Below, one piece after another: positions 10,615-24,715 of a DNA stretch of 64,000 bases. A program made the translations under genes and the position numbers. Position 1 is the stretch's first letter. The number at the start of each line of letters is the position of its first letter. The stretch lies in assembly GCA_963920705.1 (NCBI GenBank), contig CAWUCO010000219.1:1054001-1118000 (forward strand), written 5' to 3'. The notes under the pieces are model-generated. The model did not search any database, had not been told where the DNA came from, and saw only the letters and a program-made list of their open reading frames with translations. Origin of the DNA: Odiellus spinosus (Eukaryota; Arthropoda; Arachnida; Opiliones; Phalangiidae).

Positions 10615-11210
10615 ATGCTTGGGAAATTTTTGGATCTACACTTGGGAAATTTTTGGATGTATACTTGTGAAATTTTTGGATCTATACTTGGGAAATTTTT
10701 GGATCTATACTTGGGAAATTTTTGGACCTATACTTGGGAAATTTTTGGATCTATACTTGGGAAATTTTTCGATCTATACTTGGGAAATTTTTGGATCTAT
10801 ACTTGGGAAATTTTTGGATCTATACTTGGGAAATTTTTGGATCTATACTTGGGAAATTTTGGATCTATACTTGGGAAATTTTTCGATCTATACTTGGAAA
10901 ATTTTTCGATCTATGCTTGGGAAATTTTTGGATCTACACTTGGGAAATTTTTGGATGTATACTTGTGAAATTTTTGGATCTATACTTGGGAAATTTTTGG
11001 ATCTATACTTGGGAAATTTTTGGACCTATACTTGGGAAATTTTTGGATCTATACTTGGGAAATTTTTCGATCTATACTTGGGAAATTTTTGGATCTATAC
11101 TTGGGAAATTTTTGGATCTATACTTGGGAAATTTTTGGATCTATACTTGGGAAATTTTTGGATCTATACTTGGGAAATTTTGGATCTATACTTGGGAAAT
11201 TTTTCGATCT
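10615..11210 (+). repeat. 298-bp higher-order repeat, two tandem copies
   Basis: The marker order GGATCTATGC, GGATCTACAC, GGATGTATAC at 10615 returns at 10913, 298 bp later (13 monomers, one of them 22 bp). The intervening monomers, including the GGACCTATAC variant and the T4 monomer, follow the same order. The same marker trio also heads blocks near 2296, 3301, 9974, 19453, 21010, 22154, 23734 and 56763, so this is a local expansion of a widespread module. Confidence 0.8.
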
Positions 11211-12257
11211 ATACTTGGAAAATTTTTCGATCTATGCTTGGGAAATTTTTGGATCTATACTTGGGAAATTTTTGGATGTATACTTGTGAAATTTTGGATC
11301 TATACTTGGGAAATTTTTGGATCTATACTTGGGAAATTTTTGGATCTATTCATGGGAAATTTTTGGATTTATACTTGGGAAATTTTTCTTACTATACTTG
11401 GGAAATTTTTCGATCTATACTTGGGAAATTTTTCGATCTATACTTGGAAAATTTTTGGATCTATACTTGGAAAATTTTTCGATCTATGCTTGGGAAATTT
11501 TTGGATCTATACTTGGGAAATTTTTGGATCTATACTTGGGAAATTTTTGGATCTATACTTGGGAAATATTTGGATCTATACTTGGGAAATTTTTGGATCT
11601 ATACTTGGGAAATTTTGGATCTATACTTGGGAAATTTTTCGATCTATACTTGGAAAATTTTGGATCTATACTTGGAAAATTTTTCGATCTATACTAGGGA
11701 AATTTTTGGATGTATACTTGTGAAATTTTTGGATCTATACTTGGGAAATTTTTGGATCTATACTTGGGAAATTTTGGATCTATACTTGGGAAATTTTTCG
11801 ATCTATACTTGGAAAATTTTTCGATCTATGCTTGGGAAATTTTTGGATCTATACTTGGGAAATTTTTGGATCTATACTTGGGAAATTTTTGTATCTATAC
11901 TTGGGAAATTTTTGGATCTATACTTGGGAAATTTTTGGATGTATACTTGTGAAATTTTTGGATCTATACTTGGGAAATTTTTGGATCTATACTTGGGAAA
12001 TTTTTGGATCTATTCATGGGAAATTTTTGGATTTATACTTGGGAAATTTTTCTTACTATACTTGGGAAATTTTTCGATCTATACTTGGGAAATTTTTCGA
12101 TCTATACTTGGAAAATTTTTGGATCTATACTTGGGAAATTTTTCGATCTATACTTGGGAAATTTTTCGATCTATACTTCGGAAATTTTTCGATCTATACT
12201 TGGGAAATTTTTGAATCTCTACTTGGGAAATTTTTGAATCTCTACTTGGGAAATTTT

Positions 12258-13000
12258 GGACTATACTTGGGAAATTTTTGGATCTATGCTTGGGAAATTT
12301 TTGAATCTATACTTGAGAAATTTTTGGATTATACTTGGGAAATTTTTGGATCTATACTTGGGAAATTTTTGGATCTATACTTGGTAAATTTTTGGATGTA
12401 TACTTGGAAAATTTTTGGATCTATACTTGGGAAATTTTTGAATCTATACTTGGGAAATTTTTGGATCTATACTTGGGAAATTTTTGGATGTATACTTGGG
12501 AAATTTTTGGATCTATACTTGGGAAATTTTTCGATCTATACTTGGGAAATTTTGGAATCTATACTTGGGAAATTTTTGAATCTATACTTGGGAAATTTTT
12601 GGATCTATACTTGGGAATTTTTTGGATCTATACTTGTTAAATTTTGGATCTATACTTGGGAAATTTTTCGATCTATACTTGGAAAATTTTGGATCTATAC
12701 TTGGAAAATTTTTCGATCTATACTTGGGAAATTTTTGGATGTATACTTGTGAAATTTTTGGATCTATACTTGGGAAATTTTTCGATCTATACATGGAAAA
12801 TTTTTCGATCTATGCTTGGGAAATTTTTCGATCTATACTTGGGAAATTTTTGAATCTCTACTTGTGAAATTTTTGAATCTCTACTTGGGAAATTTTTGGA
12901 CTATACATGGGAAATTTTTGGATCTATGCTTGGGAAATTTTTGAATCTATAGTTGAGAAATTTTTGGATCTATACTTGGGAAATTTTTGGATCTATACTT
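12258..13000 (+). repeat. Higher-order block with GGACTATAC head, copy 1 of 3
   Basis: The block starts with GGACTATAC after a T4 core, then GGATCTATGC, a GAATC monomer with TTGAGAAA and a GGATTATAC monomer. It later contains two rare markers, ACATGGAAAA at 12791 and TAGTTGAGAAA near 12950. The same order occurs at 14777-15473 and 16517-17282. The rare markers are 2473 bp and then 1809 bp apart in both cases. Limits are approximate. Confidence 0.75.
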
Positions 13001-13674
13001 GGGAAATTTTTGGATCTATACTTGGGAAATTTTTCGATCTATACTTGGAAAATTTTTCGATCTATGCTTGGGAAATTTTTGGATCTATACTTGGGAAATT
13101 TTTGGATGTATACTTGTGAAATTTTTGGATCTATACTTGGGAAATTTTTGGATCTATACTTGGGAAATTTTTGGATCTATTCATGGGAAATTTTTGGATT
13201 TATACTTGGGAAATTTTTCTTATTATACTTGGGAAATTTTTCGATCTATACTTGGGAAATTTTTCGATCTATACTTGGAAAATTTTTGGATCTATACTTG
13301 GGAAATTTTTGGATCTATACTTGGGAAATTTTTCGATCTATACTTGGGAAATTTTTGAATCTCTACTTGGGAAATTTTTGAATCTCTACTTGGGAAATTT
13401 TTGAATCTCTACTTGGGAAATTTTTGAATCTCTACTTGGGAAATTTTTGGACTATACTTGGGAAATTTTTGGATCTATGCTTGGGAAATTTTTGGACTAT
13501 ACTTGGGAAATTTTTGGATCTATGCTTGGGAAATTTTTGAATCTATACTTGAGAAATTTTTGGATGTATACTTGTGAAATTTTTGGATCTATACTTGGGA
13601 AATTTTTGGATCTATTCTTGGGAAATTTTTGAATCTATACTTGGGAAATTTTTGGACCTATACTTGGGAAAATT

Positions 13675-14456
13675 TTGGATCTATACTTGGGAAATTTTTG
13701 GACCTATACTTGGGAAAATTTTGGATCTATACTTGTGAAATTTTTCGATCTATACTTTGAAAATTTTTCGATCTATGCTTGGGAAATTTTTGGATGTATA
13801 CTTGTGAAATTTTTGGATCTATACTTGGGAAATTTTTGGATCTATACTTGGGAAATTTTTGGATCTATACTTGGGAAATTTTTGGATCTATTCATGGGAA
13901 ATTTTTGGATTTATACTTGGGAAATTTTTCTTACTATACTTGGGAAATTTTTCGATCTATACTTGGAAAATTTTTGGATCTATACTTGGGAAATTTTTGG
14001 ATCTATTCTTGGGAAATTTTTGAATCTATACTTGGGAAATTTTTGGACCTATACTTGGGAAAATTTTGGATCTATACTTGGGAAATTTTTGGACCTATAC
14101 TTGGGAAAATTTTGGATCTATACTTGTGAAATTTTTCGATCTATACTTTGAAAATTTTTCGATCTATGCTTGGGAAATTTTTGGATGTATACTTGTGAAA
14201 TTTTTGGATCTATACTTGGGAAATTTTTGGATCTATACTTGGGAAATTTTTGGATCTATACTTGGGAAATTTTTGGATCTATTCATGGGAAATTTTTGGA
14301 TTTATACTTGGGAAATTTTTCTTACTATACTTGGGAAATTTTTCGATCTATACTTGGAAAATTTTTGGATCTATACTTGGGAAATTTTTCGATCTATACT
14401 TGGGAAATTTTTCGATCTATACTTGGGAAATTTTTGAATCTCTACTTGGGAAATTT
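13675..14456 (+). repeat. 391-bp tandem duplication
   Basis: Two adjacent copies (13675-14065 and 14066-14456) share the order GGACCTATAC, a GGGAAAATTTTGG monomer, CTTGTGAAA, CTTTGAAAA and the GGATCTATTC / GGATTTATAC / CTTACTATAC trio. The offset of 391 is exactly 17 monomers. Differences appear only near the right end of the second copy. Confidence 0.8.
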
Positions 14457-14776
14457 TTGAATCTCTACTTGGGAAATTTTGGACTATACTTGGGAAATTT
14501 TTGGATCTATGCTTGGGAAATTTTTGAATCTATACTTGAGAAATTTTTGGATTATACTTGGGAAATTTTTGGATCTATACTTGGGAAATTTTTGTTACTA
14601 TACTTGGGAAATTTTTCGATCTATACTTGGGAAATTTTTCGATCTATACTTGGAAAATTTTTGGATCTATACTTGGGAAATTTTTCGATCTATACTTGGG
14701 AAATTTTTCGATCTATACTTGGGAAATTTTTGAATCTCTACTTGGGAAATTTTTGAATCTCTACTTGGGAAATTTT

Positions 14777-15473
14777 GGACTATACTTGGGAAATTTTTGG
14801 ATCTATGCTTGGGAAATTTTTGAATCTATACTTGAGAAATTTTTGGATTATACTTGTTAAATTTTTGGATCTATACTTGGGAAATTTTTGGATCTATACT
14901 TGGTAAATTTTTGGATGTATACTTGGAAAATTTTTGGATCTATACTTGGGAAATTTTTGAATCTATACTTGGGAAATTTTTGGATCTATACTTGGGAAAT
15001 TTTTGGATGTATACTTGGGAAATTTTTGGATCTATACTTGGGAAATTTTTCGATCTATACTTGGGAAATTTTTGGATCTATACTTGGGAATTTTTTGGAT
15101 CTATACTTGGGAAATTTTGGATCTATACTTGGGAAATTTTTCGATCTATACTTGGAAAATTTTGGATCTATACTTGGAAAATTTTTCGATCTATACTTGG
15201 GAAATTTTTGGATGTATACTTGTGAAATTTTTGGATCTATACTTGGGAAATTTTTCGATCTATACATGGAAAATTTTTCGATCTATGCTTGGGAAATTTT
15301 TCGATCTATACTTGGGAAATTTTTGAATCTCTACTTGTGAAATTTTTGAATCTCTACTTGGGAAATTTTTGGACTATACATGGGAAATTTTTGGATCTAT
15401 GCTTGGGAAATTTTTGAATCTATAGTTGAGAAATTTTTGGATCTATACTTGGGAAATTTTTGGATCTATACTT
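14777..15473 (+). repeat. Higher-order block with GGACTATAC head, copy 2 of 3
   Basis: Same marker order as at 12258, with ACATGGAAAA at 15264 and TAGTTGAGAAA at about 15424. It differs from copy 1 by some monomer gains and losses before the ACATGG marker: 487 bp from head to marker here, 533 in copy 1 and 556 in copy 3. Confidence 0.75.
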
Positions 15474-16516
15474 GGGAAATTTTTGGATCTATACTTGGGA
15501 AATTTTTGGATGTATACTTGGAAAATTTTTGGATCTATACTTGGGAAATTTTTGGATCTATACTTGGGAAATTTTTGGATCTATACTTGGGAAATTTTTG
15601 GATGTATACTTGTGAAATTTTTGGATCTATACTTGGGAAATTTTTGGATCTATACTTGGGAAATTTTTGAATCTATACTTGGGAAATTTTTGGATCTATA
15701 CTTGGGAAATTTTTGAATCTATACTTGGGAAATTTTTGGATCTATACTTGGGAAATTTTTCGATCTATACTTGGGAAATTTTTGAATCTCTACTTGGGAA
15801 ATTTTTGAATCTCTACTTGGGAAATTTTTGAATCTCTACTTGGGAAATTTTTGAATCTCTACTTGGGAAATTTTTGGACTATACTTGGGAAATTTTTGGA
15901 TCTATGCTTGGGAAATTTTTGGACTATACTTGGGAAATTTTTGGATCTATGCTTAGGAAATTTTTGAATCTATACTTGAGAAATTTTTGGATGTATACTT
16001 GTGAAATTTTTGGATCTATACTTGGGAAATTTTTGGATCTATACTTGGGAAATTTTTGAATCTATACTTGGGAAATTTTTGGACCTATACTTGGGAAAAT
16101 TTTGGATCTATACTTGTGAAATTTTTCGATCTATACTTGGAAAATTTTTCGATCTATGCTTGGGAAATTTTTGGATCTATACTTGGGAAATTTTTGGATG
16201 TATACTTGTGAAATTTTTGGATCTATACTTGGGAAATTTTTGGATCTATACTTGGGAAATTTTTGGATCTATTCATGGGAAATTTTTGGATTTATACTTG
16301 GGAAATTTTTCTTACTATACTTGGGAAATTTTTCGATCTATACTTGGGAAATTTTTCGATCTATACTTGGAAAATTTTTGGATCTATACTTGGGAAATTT
16401 TTCGATCTATACTTGGGAAATTTTTCGATCTATACTTGGGAAATTTTTCGATCTATACTTGGGAAATTTTTGAATCTCTACTTGGGAAATTTTTGAATCT
16501 CTACTTGGGAAATTTT

Positions 16517-17282
16517 GGACTATACTTGGGAAATTTTTGGATCTATGCTTGGGAAATTTTTGAATCTATACTTGAGAAATTTTTGGATTATACTTGGGAA
16601 ATTTTTGGATCTATACTTGGGAAATTTTTGGATCTATACTTGGTAAATTTTTGGATGTATACTTGGAAAATTTTTGGATCTATACTTGGGAAATTTTTGA
16701 ATCTATACTTGGGAAATTTTTGGATCTATACTTGGGAAATTTTTGGATGTATACTTGGGAAATTTTTGGATCTATACTTGGGAAATTTTTCGATCTATAC
16801 TTGGGAAATTTTTGGATCTATACTTGGGAAATTTTTGAATCTATACTTGGGAAATTTTTGAATCTATACTTGGGAAATTTTTGGATCTATACTTGGGAAT
16901 TTTTTGGATCTATACTTGGGAAATTTTGGATCTATACTTGGGAAATTTTTCGATCTATACTTGGAAAATTTTGGATCTATACTTGGAAAATTTTTCGATC
17001 TATACTTGGGAAATTTTTGGATGTATACTTGTGAAATTTTTGGATCTATACTTGGGAAATTTTTCGATCTATACATGGAAAATTTTTCGATCTATGCTTG
17101 GGAAATTTTTCGATCTATACTTGGGAAATTTTTGAATCTCTACTTGTGAAATTTTTGAATCTCTACTTGGGAAATTTTTGGACTATACATGGGAAATTTT
17201 TGGATCTATGCTTGGGAAATTTTTGAATCTATAGTTGAGAAATTTTTGGATCTATACTTGGGAAATTTTTGGATCTATACTT
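16517..17282 (+). repeat. Higher-order block with GGACTATAC head, copy 3 of 3
   Basis: Same marker order as at 12258 and 14777, with ACATGGAAAA at 17073 and TAGTTGAGAAA at about 17233. It carries an extra pair of GAATC monomers before the TTTTTTGG monomer, which accounts for its greater length. Confidence 0.75.
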
Positions 17283-20227
17283 GGGAAATTTTTGAATCTA
17301 TACTTGGGAAATTTTTGGATGTATACTTGGAAAATTTTTGGATCTATACTTGGGAAATTTTTGAATCTATACTTGGGAAATTTTTGGATCTATACTTGGG
17401 AAATTTTTGGATCTATACTTGGGAAATTTTTGGATCTATACTTGGGAAATTTTGGATCTATACTTGGGAAATTTTTGGATCTATACTTGGGAAATTTTTG
17501 GATCTATACTTGGGAAATTTTTGGATCTATACTTGGGAAATTTTTGGATGTATACTTGTGAAATTTTTGGATCTATACTTGGGAAATTTTTGGATCTATA
17601 CTTGGGAAATTTTTGGACCTATACTTGGGAAAATTTTGGATCTATACTTGTGAAATTTTTCGATCTATACTTGGAAAATTTTTCGATCTATGCTTGGGAA
17701 ATTTTTGGATCTATACTTGGGAAATTTTTGGATGTATACTTGTGAAATTTTTGGATCTATACTTGGGAAATTTTTGGATCTATACTTGGGAAATTTTTGG
17801 ATCTATTCATGGGAAATTTTTGGATTTATACTTGGGAAATTTTTCTTATTATACTTGGGAAATTTTTCGATCTATACTTGGGAAATTTTTCGATCTATAC
17901 TTGGAAAATTTTTGGATCTATACTTGGGAAATTTTTCGATCTATACTTGGGAAATTTTTCGATCTATACTTGGGAAATTTTTGAATCTCTACTTGGGAAA
18001 TTTTTGAATCTCTACTTGGGAAATTTTTGAATCTCTACTTGGGAAAGTTTTGAATCTCTACTTGGGAAATTTTTGGACTATACTTGGGAAATTTTTGGAT
18101 CTATGCTTGGGAAATTTTTGGACTATACTTGGGAAATTTTTGGATCTATGCTTGGGAAATTTTTGAATCTATACTTGAGAAATTTTTGGATGTATACTTG
18201 TGAAATTTTTGGATCTATACTTGGGAAATTTTTGGATCTATACTTGGTAAATTTTTGAATCTATACTTGGGAAATTTTTGGACCTATACTTGGGAAAATT
18301 TTGGATCTATACTTGTGAAATTTTTCGATCTATACTTGGAAAATTTTTCGATCTATGCTTGGGAAATTTTTGGATCTATACTTGGGAAATTTTTGGATGT
18401 ATACTTGTGAAATTTTTGGATCTATACTTGGGAAATTTTTGGATCTATACTTGGGAAATTTTTGGATCTATTCATGGGAAATTTTTGGATTTATACTTGG
18501 GAAATTTTTCTTACTATACTTGGGAAATTTTTCGATCTATACTTGGGAAATTTTTCGATCTATACTTGGGAAATTTTTCGATCTATACTTGGAAAATTTT
18601 TGGATCTATACTTGGGAAATTTTTCGATCTATACTTGGGAAATTTTTCGATCTATACTTGGGAAATTTTTGAATCTCTACTTGGGAAATTTTTGAATCTC
18701 TACTTGGGAAATTTTTGGACTATACTTGGGAAATTTTTGGATCTATGCTTGGGAAATTTTTGGACTATACTTGGGAAATTTTTGGATCTATGCTTGGGAA
18801 ATTTTTGAATCTATACTTGAGAAATTTTTGGATTATATTTGGAAAATTTTTGGATCTATACTTGGGAAATTTTTGAATCTATACTTGGGAAATTTTTGGA
18901 TCTATACTTGGGAAATTTTTGGATGTATACTTGGGAAATTTTTGGATCTATACTTGGGAAATTTTTCGATCTATACTTGGGAAATTTTTGGATCTATACT
19001 TGGGAAATTTTTGAATCTATACTTGGGAAATTTTTGAATCTATACTTGGGAAATTTTTGGACCTATACTTGGGAAATTTTTGAATCTATACTTGGGAAAT
19101 TTTTCGATCTATACTTGGGAAATTTTTCGATCTATACTTGGGAAATTTTTGGATCTATACTTGGGAAATATTTGGATCTATACTTGGGAAATTTTTGGAT
19201 CTATACTTGGGAAATTTTTGGATCTATACTTGGGAAATTTTGGATCTATACTTGGGAAATTTTTCGATCTATACTTGGAAAATTTTGGATCTATACTTGG
19301 AAAATTTTTCGATCTATACTAGGGAAATTTTTGGATGTATACTTGTGAAATTTTTGGATCTAAACTTGGGAAATTTTTGGATCTATACTTGGGAAATTTT
19401 GGATCTATACTTGGGAAATTTTTCGATCTATACTTGGAAAATTTTTCGATCTATGCTTGGGAAATTTTTGGATCTACACTTGGGAAATTTTTGGATGTAT
19501 ACTTGTGAAATTTTTGGATCTATACTTGGGAAATTTTGGGATCTATACTTGGGAAATTTTTGGACCTATACTTGGGAAATTTTTGGATCTATACTTGGGA
19601 AACTTTTCGATCTATACTTGGGAAATTTTTGGATCTATACTTGGGAAATTTTTGGATCTATACTTGGGAAATTTTTGGATCTATACTTGGGAAATTTTTG
19701 GATCTATACTTGGGAAATTTTGGATCTATACTTGGGAAATTTTTCGATCTATACTTGGAAAATTTTTCGATCTATGCTTGGGAAATTTTTGGATCTATAC
19801 TTGGGAAATTTTTGGATCTATACTTGGGAAATTTTTGGATCTATACTTGGGAAATTTTTGGATCTATTCATGGGAAATTTTTGGATTTATACTTGGGAAA
19901 ATTTTCTTACTATACTTGGGAAATTTTTCGATCTGTACTTGGGAAATTTTTCGATCTATACTTGGAAAATTTTTGGATCTATACTTGGAAAATTTTTCGA
20001 TCTATGCTTGGGAAACTTTTGGATCTATACTTGGGAAATTTTTGGATCTATACTTGGGAAATTTTTGGATCTATACTTGGGAAATATTTGGATCTATACT
20101 TGGGAAATTTTTGGATCTATACTTGGGAAATTTTGGATCTATACTTGGGAAATTTTTCGATCTATACTTGGAAAATTTTGGATCTATACTTGGAAAATTT
20201 TTCGATCTATACTAGGGAAATTTTTGG

Positions 20228-22344
20228 ATGTATACTTGTGAAATTTTTGGATCTATACTTGGGAAACTTTTCGATCTATACTTGGGAAATTTTTGGATCT
20301 ATACTTGGGAAATTTTTGGATCTATACTTGGGAAATTTTTGGATCTATACTTGGGAAATTTTTGGATCTATACTTGGGAAATTTTGGATCTATGCTTGGG
20401 AAATTTTTCGATCTATACTTGGAAAATTTTTCGATCTATGTTTGGGAAATTTTTGGATCTATACTTGGGAAATTTTTGGATCTATACTTGGGAAATTTTT
20501 GGATCTATACTTGGGAAATTTTTGGATCTATTCATGGGAAATTTTTGGATTTATACTTGGGAAATTTTTCTTACTATACTTGGGAAATTTTTCGATCTAT
20601 ACTTGGGAAATTTTTCGATCTATACTTGGAAAATTTTTGGATCTATACTTGGAAAATTTTTCGATCAATGCTTGGGAAATTTTTGGATCTATACTTGGGA
20701 AATTTTTGGATCTATACTTGGGAAATTTTTGGATCTATACTTGGGAAATATTTGGATTTATACTTGGGAAATTTTTGGATCTATACTTGGGAAATTTTGG
20801 ATCTATACTTGGGAAATTTTTCGATCTATACTTGGAAAATTTTGGATCTATACTTGGAAAATTTTTCGATCTATACTAGGGAAATTTTTGGATGTGTACT
20901 TGTGAAATTTTTGGATCTATACTTGGGAAATTTTTGGATCTATACTTGGGAAATTTTGGATCTATACTTGGGAAATTTTTCGATCTATACTTGGAAAATT
21001 TTTCGATCTATGCTTGGGAAATTTTTGGATCTACACTTGGGAAATTTTTGGATGTATACTTGTGAAATTTTTGGATCTATACTTGGGAAATTTTTGGATC
21101 TATACTTGGGAAATTTTTGGACCTATACTTGGGAAATTTTTGGACCTATACTTGGGAAATTTTTGGATCTATACTTGGGAAATTTTTCGATCTATACTTG
21201 GGAAATTTTTCGATCTATACTTAGGAAATTTTTCGATCTATACTTGCGAAATTTTTCGATCTGTACTTGGGAAATTTTGGATCTATACTTGGGAAATTTT
21301 TCGATCTATACTTGGAAAATTTTGGATCTATACTTGGAAAATTTTTCGATCTATACTAGGGAAATTTTTGGATGTATACTTGTGAAATTTTTGGATCTAT
21401 ACTTGGGAAACTTTTCGATCTATACTTGGGAAATTTTTGGATCTATACTTGGGAAATTTTTGGATCTATACTTGGGAAATTTTTGGATCTATACTTGGGA
21501 AATTTTTGGATCTATACTTGGGAAATTTTGGATCTATGCTTGGGAAATTTTTCGATCTATACTTGGAAAATTTTTCGATCTATGTTTGGGAAATTTTTGG
21601 ATCTATACTTGGGAAATTTTTGGATCTATACTTGGGAAATTTTTGGATCTATACTTGGGAAATTTTTGGATCTATTCATGGGAAATTTTTGGATTTATAC
21701 TTGGGAAATTTTTCTTACTATACTTGGGAAATTTTTCGATCTATACTTGGGAAATTTTTCGATCTATACTTGGAAAATTTTTGGATCTATACTTGGAAAA
21801 TTTTTCGATCAATGCTTGGGAAATTTTTGGATCTATACTTGGGAAATTTTTGGATCTATACTTGGGAAATTTTTGGATCTATACTTGGGAAATATTTGGA
21901 TTTATACTTGGGAAATTTTTGGATCTATACTTGGGAAATTTTGGATCTATACTTGGGAAATTTTTCGATCTATACTTGGAAAATTTTGGATCTATACTTG
22001 GAAAATTTTTCGATCTATACTAGGGAAATTTTTGGATGTGTACTTGTGAAATTTTTGGATCTATACTTGGGAAATTTTTGGATCTATACTTGGGAAATTT
22101 TGGATCTATACTTGGGAAATTTTTCGATCTATACTTGGAAAATTTTTCGATCTATGCTTGGGAAATTTTTGGATCTACACTTGGGAAATTTTTGGATGTA
22201 TACTTGTGAAATTTTTGGATCTATACTTGGGAAATTTTTGGATCTATACTTGGGAAATTTTTGGACCTATACTTGGGAAATTTTTGGACCTATACTTGGG
22301 AAATTTTTGGATCTATACTTGGGAAATTTTTCGATCTATACTTG
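20228..22344 (+). repeat. 1144-bp higher-order repeat, first two copies
   Basis: The segment from 20228 to about 21200 is repeated at 21372 to about 22344 with the same rare variants in the same order: GGGAAACTTTTCG, a GGATCTATGC T4 pair, TATGTTTGGG, GATCAATGC and a GGATGTGTAC monomer. I saw no difference by eye over about 970 bp. The 170 bp between the copies (21203-21371) differ and include CTTAGGAAA and CTTGCGAAA monomers. A third copy begins at 22952. Confidence 0.85.
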
Positions 22345-22951
22345 GGAAATTTTTGGATCTATACTTGGGAAATTTTTGGATCTATACTTGGGAAATTTTT
22401 GGATCTATACTTGGGAAATTTTTGGATCTATACTTGGGAAATTTTGGATCTATACTTGGGAAATTTTTCGATCTATACTTGGAAAATTTTTCGATCTATG
22501 CTTGGGAAATTTTTGGATCTATACTTGGGAAATTTTTGGATGTATACTTGTGAAATTTTTGGATCTATACTTGGGAAATTTTTGGATCTATACTTGGGAA
22601 ATTTTTGGATTTATACTTGGGAAATTTTTCTTACTATACTTGGGAAATTTTTCGATCTATACTTGGGAAATTTTTCGATCTATACTTGGAAAATTTTTGG
22701 ATCTATACTTGGAAAATTTTTCGATCTATGCTTGGGAAACTTTTGGATCTATACTTGGGAAATTTTTGGATCTATACTTGGGAAATTTTTGGATCTATAC
22801 TTGGGAAATATTTGGATCTATACTTGGGAAATTTTTGGATCTATACTTGGGAAATTTTGGATCTATACTTGGGAAATTTTTCGATCTATACTTGGAAAAT
22901 TTTGGATCTATACTTGGAAAATTTTTCGATCTATACTAGGGAAATTTTTGG

Positions 22952-23844
22952 ATGTATACTTGTGAAATTTTTGGATCTATACTTGGGAAACTTTTCGATC
23001 TATACTTGGGAAATTTTTGGATCTATACTTGGGAAATTTTTGGATCTATACTTGGGAAATTTTTGGATCTATACTTGGGAAATTTTTGGATCTATACTTG
23101 GGAAATTTTGGATCTATGCTTGGGAAATTTTTCGATCTATACTTGGAAAATTTTTCGATCTATGTTTGGGAAATTTTTGGATCTATACTTGGGAAATTTT
23201 TGGATCTATACTTGGGAAATTTTTGGATCTATACTTGGGAAATTTTTGGATCTATTCATGGGAAATTTTTGGATTTATACTTGGGAAATTTTTCTTACTA
23301 TACTTGGGAAATTTTTCGATCTATACTTGGGAAATTTTTCGATCTATACTTGGAAAATTTTTGGATCTATACTTGGAAAATTTTTCGATCAATGCTTGGG
23401 AAATTTTTGGATCTATACTTGGGAAATTTTTGGATCTATACTTGGGAAATTTTTGGATCTATACTTGGGAAATATTTGGATTTATACTTGGGAAATTTTT
23501 GGATCTATACTTGGGAAATTTTGGATCTATACTTGGGAAATTTTTCGATCTATACTTGGAAAATTTTGGATCTATACTTGGAAAATTTTTCGATCTATAC
23601 TAGGGAAATTTTTGGATGTGTACTTGTGAAATTTTTGGATCTATACTTGGGAAATTTTTGGATCTATACTTGGGAAATTTTGGATCTATACTTGGGAAAT
23701 TTTTCGATCTATACTTGGAAAATTTTTCGATCTATGCTTGGGAAATTTTTGGATCTACACTTGGGAAATTTTTGGATGTATACTTGTGAAATTTTTGGAT
23801 CTATACTTGGGAAATTTTTGGATCTATACTTGGGAAATTTTTGG
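22952..23844 (+). repeat. Third copy of the 1144-bp higher-order repeat
   Basis: The same marker series starts 1580 bp after the second copy, with TATGTTTGGG near 23161, GATCAATGC near 23388 and GGATGTGTAC near 23614. It matches for about 890 bp before diverging, so it is shorter than the first two copies. Confidence 0.8.
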
Positions 23845-24715
23845 ATCTATACTTGGGAAATTTTTGGATTTATACTTGGGAAATTTTTCTTACTATACTT
23901 GGGAAATTTTTCGATCTATACTTGGGAAATTTTTCGATCTATACTTGGAAAATTTTTGGATCTATACTTGGAAAATTTTTCGATCTATGCTTGGGAAACT
24001 TTTGGATCTATACTTGGGAAATTTTTGGATCTATACTTGGGAAATTTTTGGATCTATACTTGGGAAATTTTTGGATCTATACTTGGGAAATTTTGGATCT
24101 ATACTTGGGAAATTTTTCGATCTATACTTGGAAAATTTTTCGATCTATGCTTGGGAAATTTTTGGATCTATACTTGGGAAATTTTTGGATGTATACTTGT
24201 GAAATTTTTGGATCTATACTTGGGAAATTTTTGGATCTATACTTGGGAAATTTTTGGATCTATACTTGGGAAATTTTTGGATGTATACTTGTGAAATTTT
24301 TGGATCTATACTTGGGAAATTTTTGGATCTATACTTGGGAAATTTTTGGAACTATCCATGGGAAATTTTTGGATTTATACTTGGGAAATTTTTCTTACTA
24401 TACTTGGGAAATTTTTCGATCTATACTTGGGAAATTTTTCGATCTATACTTGGAAAATTTTTGGATCTATACTTGGAAAATTTTTCGATCTATGCTTGGG
24501 AAATTTTTGGATCTATACTTGGGAAATTTTTGGATCTATACTTGGGAAATTTTTGGATCTATACTTGGGAAATATTTGGATCTATACTTGGGAAATTTTT
24601 GGATCTATACTTGGGAAATTTTGGATCTATACTTGGGAAATTTTTCGATCTATACTTGGAAAATTTTGGATCTATACTTGGAAAATTTTTCGATCTATAC
24701 TAGGGAAATTTTTGG

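Noticed and set aside
12582-12794. Minus-strand open frames of 60-90 codons in the satellite (also near 15055, 16864, 47757, 49873, 52242, 59495)
   Set aside because: They exist only where length or class variants move the per-monomer TAG out of frame, and encode the reverse reading of the repeat. Nothing suggests a gene.
20293-22023. Long plus-strand open frames in the satellite as protein-coding genes
   Set aside because: They overlap in all three frames, have arbitrary ends set by A-type or CTAGGG variants, encode the same peptide, and lack any non-repeat sequence. They follow from the stop-free 23-bp monomer.
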